A stretch of 64,000 bases of DNA, taken from the NCBI RefSeq assembly GCF_041360795.1, contig NZ_JBFUPW010000004.1, positions 248,001-312,000 of the forward strand, read 5' to 3'. A program made the translations under genes and the position numbers. The notes below the pieces were generated by a model. It saw only the letters and a program-made list of their open reading frames with translations. It was not told where the DNA came from and did no database searches. The stretch comes from Arthrobacter_E sp041360795 (GTDB lineage: Bacteria > Actinomycetota > Actinomycetes > Actinomycetales > Micrococcaceae). Positions 49,560 to 57,350 of this stretch are shown here, one piece after another; within the stretch, counting starts at the first letter, position 1; the number at the start of each line of letters is the position of its first letter.

Positions 49560-49693
49560 TAGACGGCACATCGCTCAGGAGCAAGGCCGATCCGGCGTCG
49601 GAGGTGGTCAGCAGCGAAGACACGTCTTCCTGAGACACACTGCCGCACCCCGAAAAACGCAGTACCCGAAAAGCTCCAGCGCACCCCGAAAAC
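49560..49693. other. Spacer with three CACCCCGAAAA-like repeats
   Basis: GCACCCCGAAAA at 49645-49656, GTACCCGAAAA at 49671-49682 minus one C, and GCACCCCGAAAA at 49681-49692 are spaced by about 26 and 10 bases just before the end of the AmaP-like gene. No gene is seen in this stretch. Confidence 0.35.
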
Positions 49694-50299
49694 TCAGAGC
49701 ACTCGTTCCTCACGCGTGAACAACGCCCGGGTACCGGTTCCCAGGTGGAGCAGCACCGGGGTGTGCTGCCCGACCGTCGCGTCGAGCCCCTGCAGGAGCA
49801 CGCCGACCTCCCGGACCAGCTTCTGCGGCGAGGCGCCCTTGCGGGGATACAGCCGGACGCGGAGCCCGGTGACGCCGCGGTACTGGTAGGTGCCCACCGA
49901 CAAGCCGAGCAGATCGCTCCGGCCTGCCAGAGCCGCGCGGAGCATCTGTTCGGCGACATTGCCGCTGATGGTGACATCACCCAGCGTCGGCGAATCATCG
50001 GCGCGGTCCACCAGGAGGCTGACCCGGCCCTGGCCCTGGACGGAGATCCACCGGACCGTGAGCAGCACGATCACCAGCAGCACGGCGACGGCCACCAGGT
50101 AGATCCAGCTGCTGGCGAGCAGCGGCGTGGACTCGTAACGGCGGTGGAACCACTCCACCCACTGCTCCGCCACCCGGTGCCAGGCCTGCGCCACGGCCGG
50201 GACGGCTGAAACCACCATCAGGAAGACCCCGGCTGCCAGCACCACCAGTCCCACGAGGCCGGTGAAGAAGCGATTGATCCTTCTCGGTGTGCCGTTCAT
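49694..50299 (-). CDS. AmaP-like alkaline-shock membrane anchor protein
   Basis: The 201-residue protein has two N-terminal membrane spans (about residues 11-33, FTGLVGLVVLAAGVFLMVV, and 65-82, IYLVAVAVLLVIVLLTV) and a C-terminal cytoplasmic domain (GDVTISGNVAEQMLRAALAG... VTGLRVRLYPRKG) that looks like an Asp23-type fold. In Firmicutes AmaP anchors Asp23 at the membrane; here it ends a five-gene operon with two Asp23-like proteins. It overlaps the preceding gene by four bases. Confidence 0.7.
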   Translation of the reverse strand: MNGTPRRINRFFTGLVGLVVLAAGVFLMVVSAVPAVAQAWHRVAEQWVEWFHRRYESTPLLASSWIYLVAVAVLLVIVLLTVRWISVQGQGRVSLLVDRADDSPTLGDVTISGNVAEQMLRAALAGRSDLLGLSVGTYQYRGVTGLRVRLYPRKGASPQKLVREVGVLLQGLDATVGQHTPVLLHLGTGTRALFTREERVL

Positions 50300-50907
50300 G
50301 CGCCCACCACTCCCGTGCTCGCGATGTTGACCGTGACGCTGGGCCGCGGTTCCAGTCCCATGGCCCCGAGTTCGTCCGTGACGGCTCGCTCCACCGCCTC
50401 CGGGGTCACGCGCAGGCCCGAGGTGGGGCGGACGTTGACGACCACCTGTGACTGCGCCACCGTGACCATGACCTGCGCGGAGGAGACATTGGCGGCCAGC
50501 CGCGCGCGGCGTGCCAGGGTGGAAGCCACCACTTCATCGTCCACCACCACGGCCAGCGTGGGATGGGGCATGCTGTGCCGGGCCCTGCGTCCCGGGAAGA
50601 CGGCGACGAGCAGGAAGATCAGCCCGACCATGGCGAGCACGGCGCCGCCGAGGGCCAGGACCGGAGCGGGCCCGCCGGCGGGCAGTGTCGCGATCCAGTC
50701 GAGGGCGCGATCCGGGTCGATCAGCCAGCCCGGCAGGCGGAACAGCGCCAGCACGGACTCCAGCATGAGGTAGACGCAGAGCAGAATGACGAGGATCCCG
50801 GCGAGGAGCGCCGCGACGGAGCGCGACGGCGTGAGTTCCCGGCGGGTGACCTCGTCGAGGAAGCGGCGCTCCTCTTCGGCGGACAGCGGTTCAACGGACA
50901 CGCCCAC
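50296..50907 (-). CDS. DUF6286-type membrane protein of the Asp23 operon
   Basis: The 203-residue protein has two spans (about 32-50, AALLAGILVILLCVYLML, and 82-104, VLALGGAVLAMVGLIFLLV) and a cytoplasmic C-terminal domain (HPTLAVVVDDEVVASTLARRARLAAN, VNVRPTSGLRVTPEAVERAV). This arrangement is typical of the DUF6286 proteins found in actinobacterial Asp23 clusters. Role unknown, probably membrane docking of the Asp23 proteins. Its stop overlaps the next gene's ATG. Confidence 0.7.
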   Translation of the reverse strand: MGVSVEPLSAEEERRFLDEVTRRELTPSRSVAALLAGILVILLCVYLMLESVLALFRLPGWLIDPDRALDWIATLPAGGPAPVLALGGAVLAMVGLIFLLVAVFPGRRARHSMPHPTLAVVVDDEVVASTLARRARLAANVSSAQVMVTVAQSQVVVNVRPTSGLRVTPEAVERAVTDELGAMGLEPRPSVTVNIASTGVVGA

Positions 50908-51300
50908 TCACCTGACCCTTCCCGCGGTGCGGTGCACCACGCCCGAGATCCGGATGTCCACTCGGCTCAGCTCGGAGCCGCTCAACTGCATGACGCGCGC
51001 ACGGATGGCCGATTTCGCGTGGACGGCGCGGTCCCAGATGGTGCCGGAGGCTAGTGCCGAGGCGTCGCGGACCACCTCGCTCAGCGCCGGGATGCTCACG
51101 GGGCTCACCACGCTCAAGGCGAGGAGGCCGTCGTCGTCGCGCCATTCGACGCGCACCTCCTGCGCCGGAACGTCCAGGGCTTCGGCGCAGGCCGCTTTCG
51201 CCAGGCTGGTGAGGGCCTGCGTGCTGAATCGGTTGTGACCGGCCAGGACACGCTGCTGCGGTGCGGGGGTCCCTGCCGGTGCCACGGCGGCGTCGGTCAT
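50908..51300 (-). CDS. Small Asp23-cluster protein
   Basis: The 130-residue soluble protein contains TSLAKAACAEALDVPAQEVRVEWRDDDGLLALSVVSPVSIP, a strand-helix arrangement resembling a diverged Asp23/Gls24 fold, and then DVRISGV-like strands (SRVDIRISGVVHRTAGRV). ATG 51300 overlaps the stop of the DUF2273 gene (ATGA). It is transcribed with its neighbours. The family assignment is by context and general fold only. Confidence 0.6.
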   Translation of the reverse strand: MTDAAVAPAGTPAPQQRVLAGHNRFSTQALTSLAKAACAEALDVPAQEVRVEWRDDDGLLALSVVSPVSIPALSEVVRDASALASGTIWDRAVHAKSAIRARVMQLSGSELSRVDIRISGVVHRTAGRVR

Positions 51301-51488
51301 GAGGAGGAGCGCCGTCCCGTCAGGGCGTCCAGGACCCGGCGGAGGTCGATCCGGCCTTCGGCCGCGCGGCCCAGTATGGCGCCCACGGCCATGAAGATGA
51401 GGGAGACCAGGAAGCCCCACCAGCCGAACTGGAAGGACATGAAGGCCAGGAATGCTCCGATGGCGATACCGCTCAGGGTGTGGTTCAT
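51297..51488 (-). CDS. DUF2273-like small membrane protein
   Basis: The 63-residue protein has two tight membrane spans (HTLSGIAIGAFLAFMSF and WWGFLVSLIFMAVGAILGRAAEG) and a short basic tail (RRVLDALTGRRSS). This matches the small DUF2273 proteins that sit next to Asp23/Gls24 genes in many Gram-positive bacteria. Overlaps both neighbours by four bases. Confidence 0.75.
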   Translation of the reverse strand: MNHTLSGIAIGAFLAFMSFQFGWWGFLVSLIFMAVGAILGRAAEGRIDLRRVLDALTGRRSSS

Positions 51489-51964
51489 GGGACTCGCTTT
51501 CCTTCGACGACGACGGCGTCCGGCCCGGTGCCCTGCGGAAGTTCCTGCGGGGTCGGGGCGGCTGCGCCACGGGCGGGGCGGTTGTCCTGCTTGGCGCCGG
51601 GCAGCTGGACATCGTTGATCTCGATGTTGACTTCGATCACGTCCATGCCCACGAGGTCCTCCACCGCCTGGTAGACGGCGGCGCGGACGGCGTTGGCGAT
51701 GTCGTGGAAGCGGTAGCCGAACTCGGCCACGAGGGTGAGGTCCACCGCCACCTGGGTCTCGCCGACCTCGGCGCGAACCCCGGGAACGTGGTCCGGATTG
51801 CCGACGGCGTCGCGGATGGCGCCCAGCGCGCGGGGCGTGCTTCCCGTGCCGAGGGCATGGACACCCGCGACGGCGCGTGCCGCGAGCCCGGCGACCTTGG
51901 CCACCGCTGAATCAGAGATCACGGTCCGTCCGCCTGCTGTGTGCTGCTCGAATTCAGAGTCCAC
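51485..51964 (-). CDS. Asp23/Gls24 family envelope stress response protein
   Basis: The 159-residue protein carries the family pattern: TVISDSAVAKVAGLAARAVAGVHAL, VRAEVGETQVAVDLTLVAEFGYRFHDIANAVRAAVYQAVEDLVGMDVIEVNIEINDV. GTG 51964 is preceded by GGGAGCACA. It is the first of five genes overlapping by four bases or less, so the cluster makes a stoichiometric membrane-associated complex, probably needed under alkaline, osmotic or cell-wall stress. Catalytic activity is not expected. Confidence 0.87.
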   Translation of the reverse strand: MDSEFEQHTAGGRTVISDSAVAKVAGLAARAVAGVHALGTGSTPRALGAIRDAVGNPDHVPGVRAEVGETQVAVDLTLVAEFGYRFHDIANAVRAAVYQAVEDLVGMDVIEVNIEINDVQLPGAKQDNRPARGAAAPTPQELPQGTGPDAVVVEGKRVP

Positions 51965-52280
51965 TGTGCTCCCTTTCCCTTGGTCACCAAGCCTAGTACG
52001 CGTATCGGCTGGGGTGGGGAGCCCGCCGTGCCGGAGCGGCCGCGGAACCGGTGTTTCCGGCACGGTGTGACGAGGCTCCCAGGATTTCTTCAGGAGCGTG
52101 GAAAAACCGCGGAATCCCGGGGTTTCTCCGGCAGTCATACCGCATCACAGACGGCGTCTTGAGCGCCTCCGATTCCATCAAATTGCGTCAACGGGACTAA
52201 ACTTGAACGTCATCGCGGGGCTGGACCCCGCACAGAAGTGCAAGTCGCAAGCAAATGACCTCCCTCAAGGAGAAGCCCAA
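51965..52280. other. Divergent intergenic region between the Asp23 operon and an MHS transporter
   Basis: About 316 bases without a gene. A 9-bp hairpin (CGTGCCGGA 52027-52035, TCCGGCACG 52056-52064) and a -10-like TAAACT at 52198-52203 are visible, the latter fitting the transporter. TACTAGGCT-like sequence on the minus strand near 51992 may serve the Asp23 operon. Nothing else stands out. Confidence 0.4.
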
Positions 52281-53906
52281 ATGCCCACAGACCCAGACTC
52301 ACAGAAGACCGTGACGGCCCCTGGTGACCGACCCATCGAGGACGCCCACGGCGCCCGCTCGGCCTTCGCCGGCGGCACCGACACCGTCGTCCCCGCTGCC
52401 GCACCGAGGCGCCCTGGGGGGCCCGCCCGCAAGTTCCGTCTTCCCAGCTATCGCCTGAAGGTCTCCGACGTCAATGTCGTCGACAAGCCGATGCTGAAGA
52501 AGGCCATCGGCGGCACGATCGTCGGCAACACCATGGAATGGTACGACGTCGGCGTGTTCGGCTATCTCGTGACGGTCATGGGTCCGGTCTTCCTTCCGGA
52601 CGCCGACCCCGCCATCCGCACCCTCTTCATGCTGGGCACCTTCGCGGTCACCTTCATCGCCCGTCCGCTGGGCGGCATCGTCTGCGGCTGGCTCGGCGAC
52701 AAGGTGGGACGTCAGCGCGTGCTCGCGGCGACGCTCACCATGATGGCCGCCAGCACCTTCGCCATCGGCCTGCTGCCCGGTTACGCGCAGATCGGCGGCT
52801 GGGCCGCGGTTCTGCTCGTCACGCTGAAGCTCGTGCAGGGCTTCTCCACCGGCGGTGAGTACGCCGGCGCCACCACTTTCGTCTCGGAGTACGCCCCGGA
52901 CAAGAAGCGCGGCTTCTTCGCCAGCTTCCTGGACATGGGCTCCTACCTGGGCTTCGCCGTCGGCGCCGCCCTCGTCTCGGTCCTCCAGCTCACTCTGAGC
53001 CCGGCCGACATGGAGGCCTGGGGCTGGCGCATCCCGTTCCTGCTCGCCGGCCCGCTGGGCCTGGTCGCCATCTACTTCCGGAGCAAGATCGAGGAATCCC
53101 CGCAGTTCCAAGCCACCCTGGATGCTCAGGAGGCCAAGGTCAGCAGCGCCACGGAGAAGGATCCGACCACCAACACCGGTCCCATCACCCTGGTGAAGAC
53201 GTACTGGCGACAGATCATCCTCGCGATGATCCTGGCCGCAGCGGCCAACACCGTCGGCTACGCCCTGACGTCCTACATGCCGACGTACCTCACGGATTCG
53301 AAGGGTTACGATCCCGTCCACGGCACCCTGCTGACCATCCCGGTCCTGGTGATCATGGCCGCCTGCATCCCGTTGACCGGCCGCCTGTCCGACCGGGTGG
53401 GCCGCCGTCCGGTCCTGTGGGTCGGCGCAGGCAGCACCATCGTGCTCTCGATCCCGGCCTTCCTGCTGATCGGCGTCGGCGAAATCTGGTCCACCCTGCT
53501 GGGCCTGGCGCTGGTGGCGTTCCCCGTGACCTTCTACGTGGCGAACCTGGCCTCCGCACTCCCGGCCCTGTTCCCGACGTCGAGCCGTTACGGCGGCATG
53601 GGCATCGCCTACAACTTCTCCATGGCGATCTTCGGCGGCACCACGCCGTTCATCGTGGCCTCTCTCATCCAGGCCACGGGCAACGACATGATGCCCGCGT
53701 ACTACCTGATGGCCACCTCGGTGATCGGCGGCATCGCGATCTACTTCCTGCCGGAATCGGCACGTCGCCCGCTGCCCGGCTCCATGCCGAGCGTCGCGAC
53801 CGTTGAGGAGGCCCGCGAACTCGTGGCCACCCAGGAGGAGAACCCGCTGCTGGATCTGGACACGCTCCCCTTCGAGGACCGTCCGCTGGCCAGCGCCGGC
53901 AAGTAG
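52281..53906 (+). CDS. MFS transporter, MHS (ProP-like) family
   Basis: The 541-residue transporter has a 60-residue polar N-terminus, then the MHS signature IGGTIVGNTMEWYDVGVFGYLVT and motif A (GWLGDKVGRQRVLAAT). Twelve spans follow, including the RLSDRVGRRPVLWVG loop. The 30-residue C-terminal tail (VEEARELVATQEE) is predicted helical, reminiscent of osmosensory ProP tails. Osmolyte (proline/betaine) or organic-acid uptake is likely; next to an envelope-stress operon, osmolyte uptake is attractive. AAGGAGAAG precedes ATG 52281. Confidence 0.83.
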   Translation: MPTDPDSQKTVTAPGDRPIEDAHGARSAFAGGTDTVVPAAAPRRPGGPARKFRLPSYRLKVSDVNVVDKPMLKKAIGGTIVGNTMEWYDVGVFGYLVTVMGPVFLPDADPAIRTLFMLGTFAVTFIARPLGGIVCGWLGDKVGRQRVLAATLTMMAASTFAIGLLPGYAQIGGWAAVLLVTLKLVQGFSTGGEYAGATTFVSEYAPDKKRGFFASFLDMGSYLGFAVGAALVSVLQLTLSPADMEAWGWRIPFLLAGPLGLVAIYFRSKIEESPQFQATLDAQEAKVSSATEKDPTTNTGPITLVKTYWRQIILAMILAAAANTVGYALTSYMPTYLTDSKGYDPVHGTLLTIPVLVIMAACIPLTGRLSDRVGRRPVLWVGAGSTIVLSIPAFLLIGVGEIWSTLLGLALVAFPVTFYVANLASALPALFPTSSRYGGMGIAYNFSMAIFGGTTPFIVASLIQATGNDMMPAYYLMATSVIGGIAIYFLPESARRPLPGSMPSVATVEEARELVATQEENPLLDLDTLPFEDRPLASAGK

Positions 53907-53916
53907 CGCCCCCTCT

Positions 53917-53988
53917 CATCGACTGCTCCCTACGATGCCCGAATCGCCCGGAAAGGGCGTGAAACGGCATCGTAGGGAGCAGTCGATG
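53917..53988. repeat. Family A hairpin repeat, copy 5
   Basis: Perfect 23-bp arms 53917-53939 and 53966-53988 enclose a 26-base loop. Relative to copy 4 the A:T pair in GCTCCATACG is replaced by C:G in GCTCCCTACG with CGTAGGGAGC opposite, a compensatory change. It lies between converging genes. Confidence 0.9.
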
Positions 53989-54013
53989 GCGGTTTAAGGG
54001 CTGGAGGGTGTTG

Positions 54014-54796
54014 TCAGGGCTGGTCGACCGGACGCCGCGCCGGACCTCGCGCGAAGCGGGCGGGCAGGAGCCTCGTCGCGGCCACCACGGCCTTGTACCG
54101 GAGGCTCGGAATCGACACGGCCTTGCCGCGGGCATTGTCGGCCAGGCCGTCCCGCACCACCCGGCGGGCGTCGAGCCACATCCAGCGGGGCATGGCCGCC
54201 TTGTCGATGCCCATGCGCTGATGGAACTCGGTGTGCGTGAAGCCCGGGCACAGCGCCGTGACCTTCACCCCGGCCGGCCCGTAGCTCACATTGGCCCAGC
54301 GGCTGAAACTCAGTTCCCAGGCCTTGGCCGCCCCGTACGTGCCACGGGTCGCGAAGGCCGCGACGCTGGCCACATTGATGATCCGGCCCGTGCCGCGTGG
54401 CAGCATCTCCTGCAACGCCGCGTGACAGAGCTCCAGCGTGGTCTGCACATGGAGCCGCAAGTGGTTCAGCTCGTCCTCGACCGGATTCTCGTCGAAGGGC
54501 TTCTGGAGTCCGATGCCCGCGTTGTTCACGAGCACATCCACCGGCCGGGAGGCGTCCCGGAGACGCGCGACGACGGCGGCCACCCCGGCGTCGTCGGTCA
54601 GGTCCGCGGGCAGCACCTCCACGGTCACCCCGTAGTCACGCTCCAGGTGGCCGACCGCCGTGGTGAGCCGCCCGGCGTCGCGCGCCACGAGGATGAGGTG
54701 GTGGCCCTCCTCGGCGAGCTGCCGCGCGAATTCCGCGCCCAGCCCCGCCGAGGCGCCCGTGACCAGGGCCGTGTAAGCGTCCGCTCGTGCCGTCAT
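54014..54796 (-). CDS. Short-chain dehydrogenase/reductase
   Basis: The 260-residue SDR has the cofactor motif TALVTGASAGLGAEFARQLA at the N-terminus, NNAGIG near residue 90, and the catalytic RIINVASVAAF...TYGAAKAWE (Ser, Tyr, Lys) near residues 138-155. The C-terminal part is longer and basic, as in DltE/YqjQ-like reductases. Substrate unknown. A leaderless-type -10 box TACCCT lies six bases before ATG 54796. Confidence 0.88.
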   Translation of the reverse strand: MTARADAYTALVTGASAGLGAEFARQLAEEGHHLILVARDAGRLTTAVGHLERDYGVTVEVLPADLTDDAGVAAVVARLRDASRPVDVLVNNAGIGLQKPFDENPVEDELNHLRLHVQTTLELCHAALQEMLPRGTGRIINVASVAAFATRGTYGAAKAWELSFSRWANVSYGPAGVKVTALCPGFTHTEFHQRMGIDKAAMPRWMWLDARRVVRDGLADNARGKAVSIPSLRYKAVVAATRLLPARFARGPARRPVDQP

Positions 54797-54802
54797 GCCC
54801 CC

Positions 54803-54808
54803 AGGGTA
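54803..54808 (-). promoter_or_regulatory. -10 box of a probable leaderless promoter (SDR)
   Basis: Minus-strand TACCCT, six bases GGGGGC, then ATG. Confidence 0.55.
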
Positions 54809-54876
54809 ACCCTCATGAGCCCGCACTGAGCCGGTGCGATCGCCGCCCCGCCACGGGGACGGCGACCGCGCGGGTA

Positions 54877-56769
54877 CTAGCGGTCCCGGAACGCCGCGAG
54901 CGGATTTTGCAGCATCCCGGCCTTCTGAAGACCGCCGGACGGGTCGTCCAGGTCCAGCATGTGCTGGTTGTTCCGCAGCTGCAGGCGGTTCAGGCAGGAG
55001 AGTTCGAACTCCTCCACGAACAGGTCGTGCGCCGCGAACTGCCCCGCCAATTCCGGGTGCCGTGCCTGGTACTCGTGCAGGGCCTCGGCCGCGGTCCTCC
55101 AGAAGGCGTCCTCCTCCAGCACTCCGTCCTCCGCGAGCTGTGCGGACAGGAACCGGAAGATGCAGTCGAAGACGTCGGTGAAAATCGCCGCGGCCTTCTC
55201 CTCTTCGGGGATGGGCGCCTTGATGCGGGCGACGTCCTCGGGAACCTCCACTCGGTCACCCATCAGGACGATCTCCTCGGCGATGTCCTTCATGATGGCC
55301 CGGACGGGAACGCCGTCCTCGAGCACCAGGATCACGTTCTCGCCGTGCGGCATGAAGGCCAGCTCATAGGCGAAAAGGCAGTGCGCCAGGGGCACCAGAT
55401 AGGCGTCGAAGTACCGGCGCAACCAGTTCTCCGGAGCCAGCCCCGAGCGCTCGATGAGTGCCGAGACGAACGACGTGCCGTCGTGGTCCACGTGCAGCAG
55501 CGACGCCATGGTCGCCAGCTGCTGCCCCTCCTGCAGGAGATGCACCGGGCTCTCCCGCCAGAGCGCGGACAGCATCTTCCTGTAAGGAGAGCCCTTCGCG
55601 GACGCCGCCTCGTAGTAGTGGTTGTGATAGCCGAGCGCGGCCTTCTCCTTGATCAGGGCCAGGCCGTGACGCTGCAGTTCGGCGTCCTGGCCGATCAGTT
55701 CCTCCAGCCAGTCGTTGATGGCCGGGGTGGCCTTCATGTACTGCGGAGACAGGCCGCGCATGAAGCCCATGTTCACCACGGACATCGCCGTCTTCACGTA
55801 GCTCTTCCCCGGGGCAGAGAGGTTGAAGAACGTGCGGATGGACTGCTGCGCCTGGTAGGAATCGGTGCCCGTGCCGAGCAGCACGATCCGCTGCTGGGCG
55901 ATCTCCGCGGCGAAGGTCACCGTGATCTTGTGCTCCCACTGCCAGGGATGCACCGGCATGTAGAAGTAGTCCTCCGGATTCAGGCCTGCGGCGGACAGCT
56001 CCGCGTCGAAGAAGGCCATGGCGTCGAACCCGAGTTCATCGGTCAGGTGACGGCGGTAGTCCAGTCCTTCCTCCGAGCTGAACACGGCGCGGCTGCGGTG
56101 CACGGCGATCCAGCGCAGGCGCACCGGGGCGCCCGTTTCCGGGGCGAAGGCGTGATAGTCCGAGATCCCGAAGCCGAGCCGCCCATTGTTGGCGACGAAG
56201 CACGGGTGCCCCTCGGTCATCCCCCGTTCGATGGCCTGGAAGTCCTGGGCCACATCGGCGCCGCCCGTCACCCCTCGCGCCAGCAGTTCCGACGGGACGC
56301 CGTGACCCTGTTTGTAGGCGTGGCCTGACAGGGTGCTGCTGATCTCCTCCAGATAGACCGGCAGCTGTTCCAGCCGGATCGTCAGGCTCGTCTGGAACTC
56401 CGCGATGAAGTCCAGCGCGTCGAGCGGGAGCTCCTCGTCCTGGCCCGCGCGGTGGCGGGAGATCGAGTCGGCCGGAATGCTCCAGTGGTCCAGCCCACGG
56501 AGGGTGGCCTCGAAGCGGTACTCCGTGCCGCCGTCGTCGCTCAAGAGGCGGTAGGCGCCGCGCCCGTCCGCGCCGTCGCCCGTGCGCTCGGGGACGAAGA
56601 GCCGCTCGTGCGAGAACTCGGCAAGCGCCTTCCGGATCAGGTGCCGGTTGGCCACCGCCCAGCGGGCCGGTTCCAGGTGGGCCACTCCACCGGCTTCCCG
56701 GCCCGGAGCGGCGGTTTCACGGAGGCCGTCCTGGGCGCTGCTTTCCTGGAAAAGGGCGGTGGAGGTCAT
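54877..56769 (-). CDS. desD: IucA/IucC-family siderophore synthetase, DesD-like
   Basis: The 630-residue NRPS-independent siderophore synthetase condenses N-hydroxy-N-succinyl/acetyl-cadaverine units into desferrioxamine using ATP. Family motifs are EGHPCFVANNGRLGFG near residue 185, FYMPVHPWQWEHKI near residue 270, KTAMSVVNMGFMRGL and LFAYELAFMPHGENVILV (ATP-binding region). The length is typical. It is the last of four genes that each overlap by four bases. It lies downstream of iron boxes, so it is made when iron is short. Confidence 0.92.
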   Translation of the reverse strand: MTSTALFQESSAQDGLRETAAPGREAGGVAHLEPARWAVANRHLIRKALAEFSHERLFVPERTGDGADGRGAYRLLSDDGGTEYRFEATLRGLDHWSIPADSISRHRAGQDEELPLDALDFIAEFQTSLTIRLEQLPVYLEEISSTLSGHAYKQGHGVPSELLARGVTGGADVAQDFQAIERGMTEGHPCFVANNGRLGFGISDYHAFAPETGAPVRLRWIAVHRSRAVFSSEEGLDYRRHLTDELGFDAMAFFDAELSAAGLNPEDYFYMPVHPWQWEHKITVTFAAEIAQQRIVLLGTGTDSYQAQQSIRTFFNLSAPGKSYVKTAMSVVNMGFMRGLSPQYMKATPAINDWLEELIGQDAELQRHGLALIKEKAALGYHNHYYEAASAKGSPYRKMLSALWRESPVHLLQEGQQLATMASLLHVDHDGTSFVSALIERSGLAPENWLRRYFDAYLVPLAHCLFAYELAFMPHGENVILVLEDGVPVRAIMKDIAEEIVLMGDRVEVPEDVARIKAPIPEEEKAAAIFTDVFDCIFRFLSAQLAEDGVLEEDAFWRTAAEALHEYQARHPELAGQFAAHDLFVEEFELSCLNRLQLRNNQHMLDLDDPSGGLQKAGMLQNPLAAFRDR

Positions 56770-57350
56770 GCGGAGGCTCCTTCGGTGGCGGGGGTGGCGA
56801 GCGGGGTGAGGGTGGCGAGGAAGTCGTCCCGCGTGCAGAAGCTCAGAAGAGCCTCCTTGGTGCTTTCGGCGGGATCAACCGGAGGCAGCGTCACGACGGA
56901 GTGCGCGTGGAAGCCCACCCGTTCATTGAGGACGTGGATCTTGTGGTTGCGGACATCTGGTTCGACGACGACTCGCTCGGCCCCCGTGTGCTCGAACAGC
57001 CACGCCATGACGGACTGCATGACGCCGAGCGTGAAGCCCGGAATGGTCCCCGACGACGACGGCGGCGCCACCAGCAGGTGCATGCCGACATCGCCGGGCT
57101 GCACCTGGTAGACCGCATTGAGCGGCGATTCGGCCGGCCGGTACCGCTCGACCAGGAATTCCGGAACGCCGTCCCGGAGACCCAGGAACGCCTCGTGGTG
57201 ACCGGTCGCGGCCAGGCCGTCGTACTCCTCCCGGACGTCCTCGACGGACGCCGCGAGCATCCCCCAGAACCGGGCGTAGGGCTGCGTGACCCAGCCGTGC
57301 AGCAGCTCCGCGTCGGCGGCGGGGTCGACGCGGCGGAAGGTGTGGTTCAT
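56766..57350 (-). CDS. desC: GNAT acyltransferase, DesC-like (N-hydroxycadaverine acylase)
   Basis: The 194-residue GNAT-fold protein resembles RhbD/IucB-type siderophore acetyltransferases: VEDVREEYDGL, EFLVERYRPAESPLNAVYQVQPGDVGMHLLVAPPS and VVVEPDVRNHKIHVLNERVGFHAHSVVTLPP (acetyl-CoA site). It transfers an acetyl or succinyl group from CoA to N-hydroxycadaverine. ATG 57350 overlaps the desB stop; the longer open frame upstream is a shadow of desB. Confidence 0.88.
   Translation of the reverse strand: MNHTFRRVDPAADAELLHGWVTQPYARFWGMLAASVEDVREEYDGLAATGHHEAFLGLRDGVPEFLVERYRPAESPLNAVYQVQPGDVGMHLLVAPPSSSGTIPGFTLGVMQSVMAWLFEHTGAERVVVEPDVRNHKIHVLNERVGFHAHSVVTLPPVDPAESTKEALLSFCTRDDFLATLTPLATPATEGASA

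Noticed and set aside
2391..53988. CRISPR-like repeats from the recurring CGACTGCTCC/GGAGCAGTCG motifs
   Set aside because: The copies are far apart single hairpins at gene ends, not regularly spaced repeats with spacers, and no cas genes are present.
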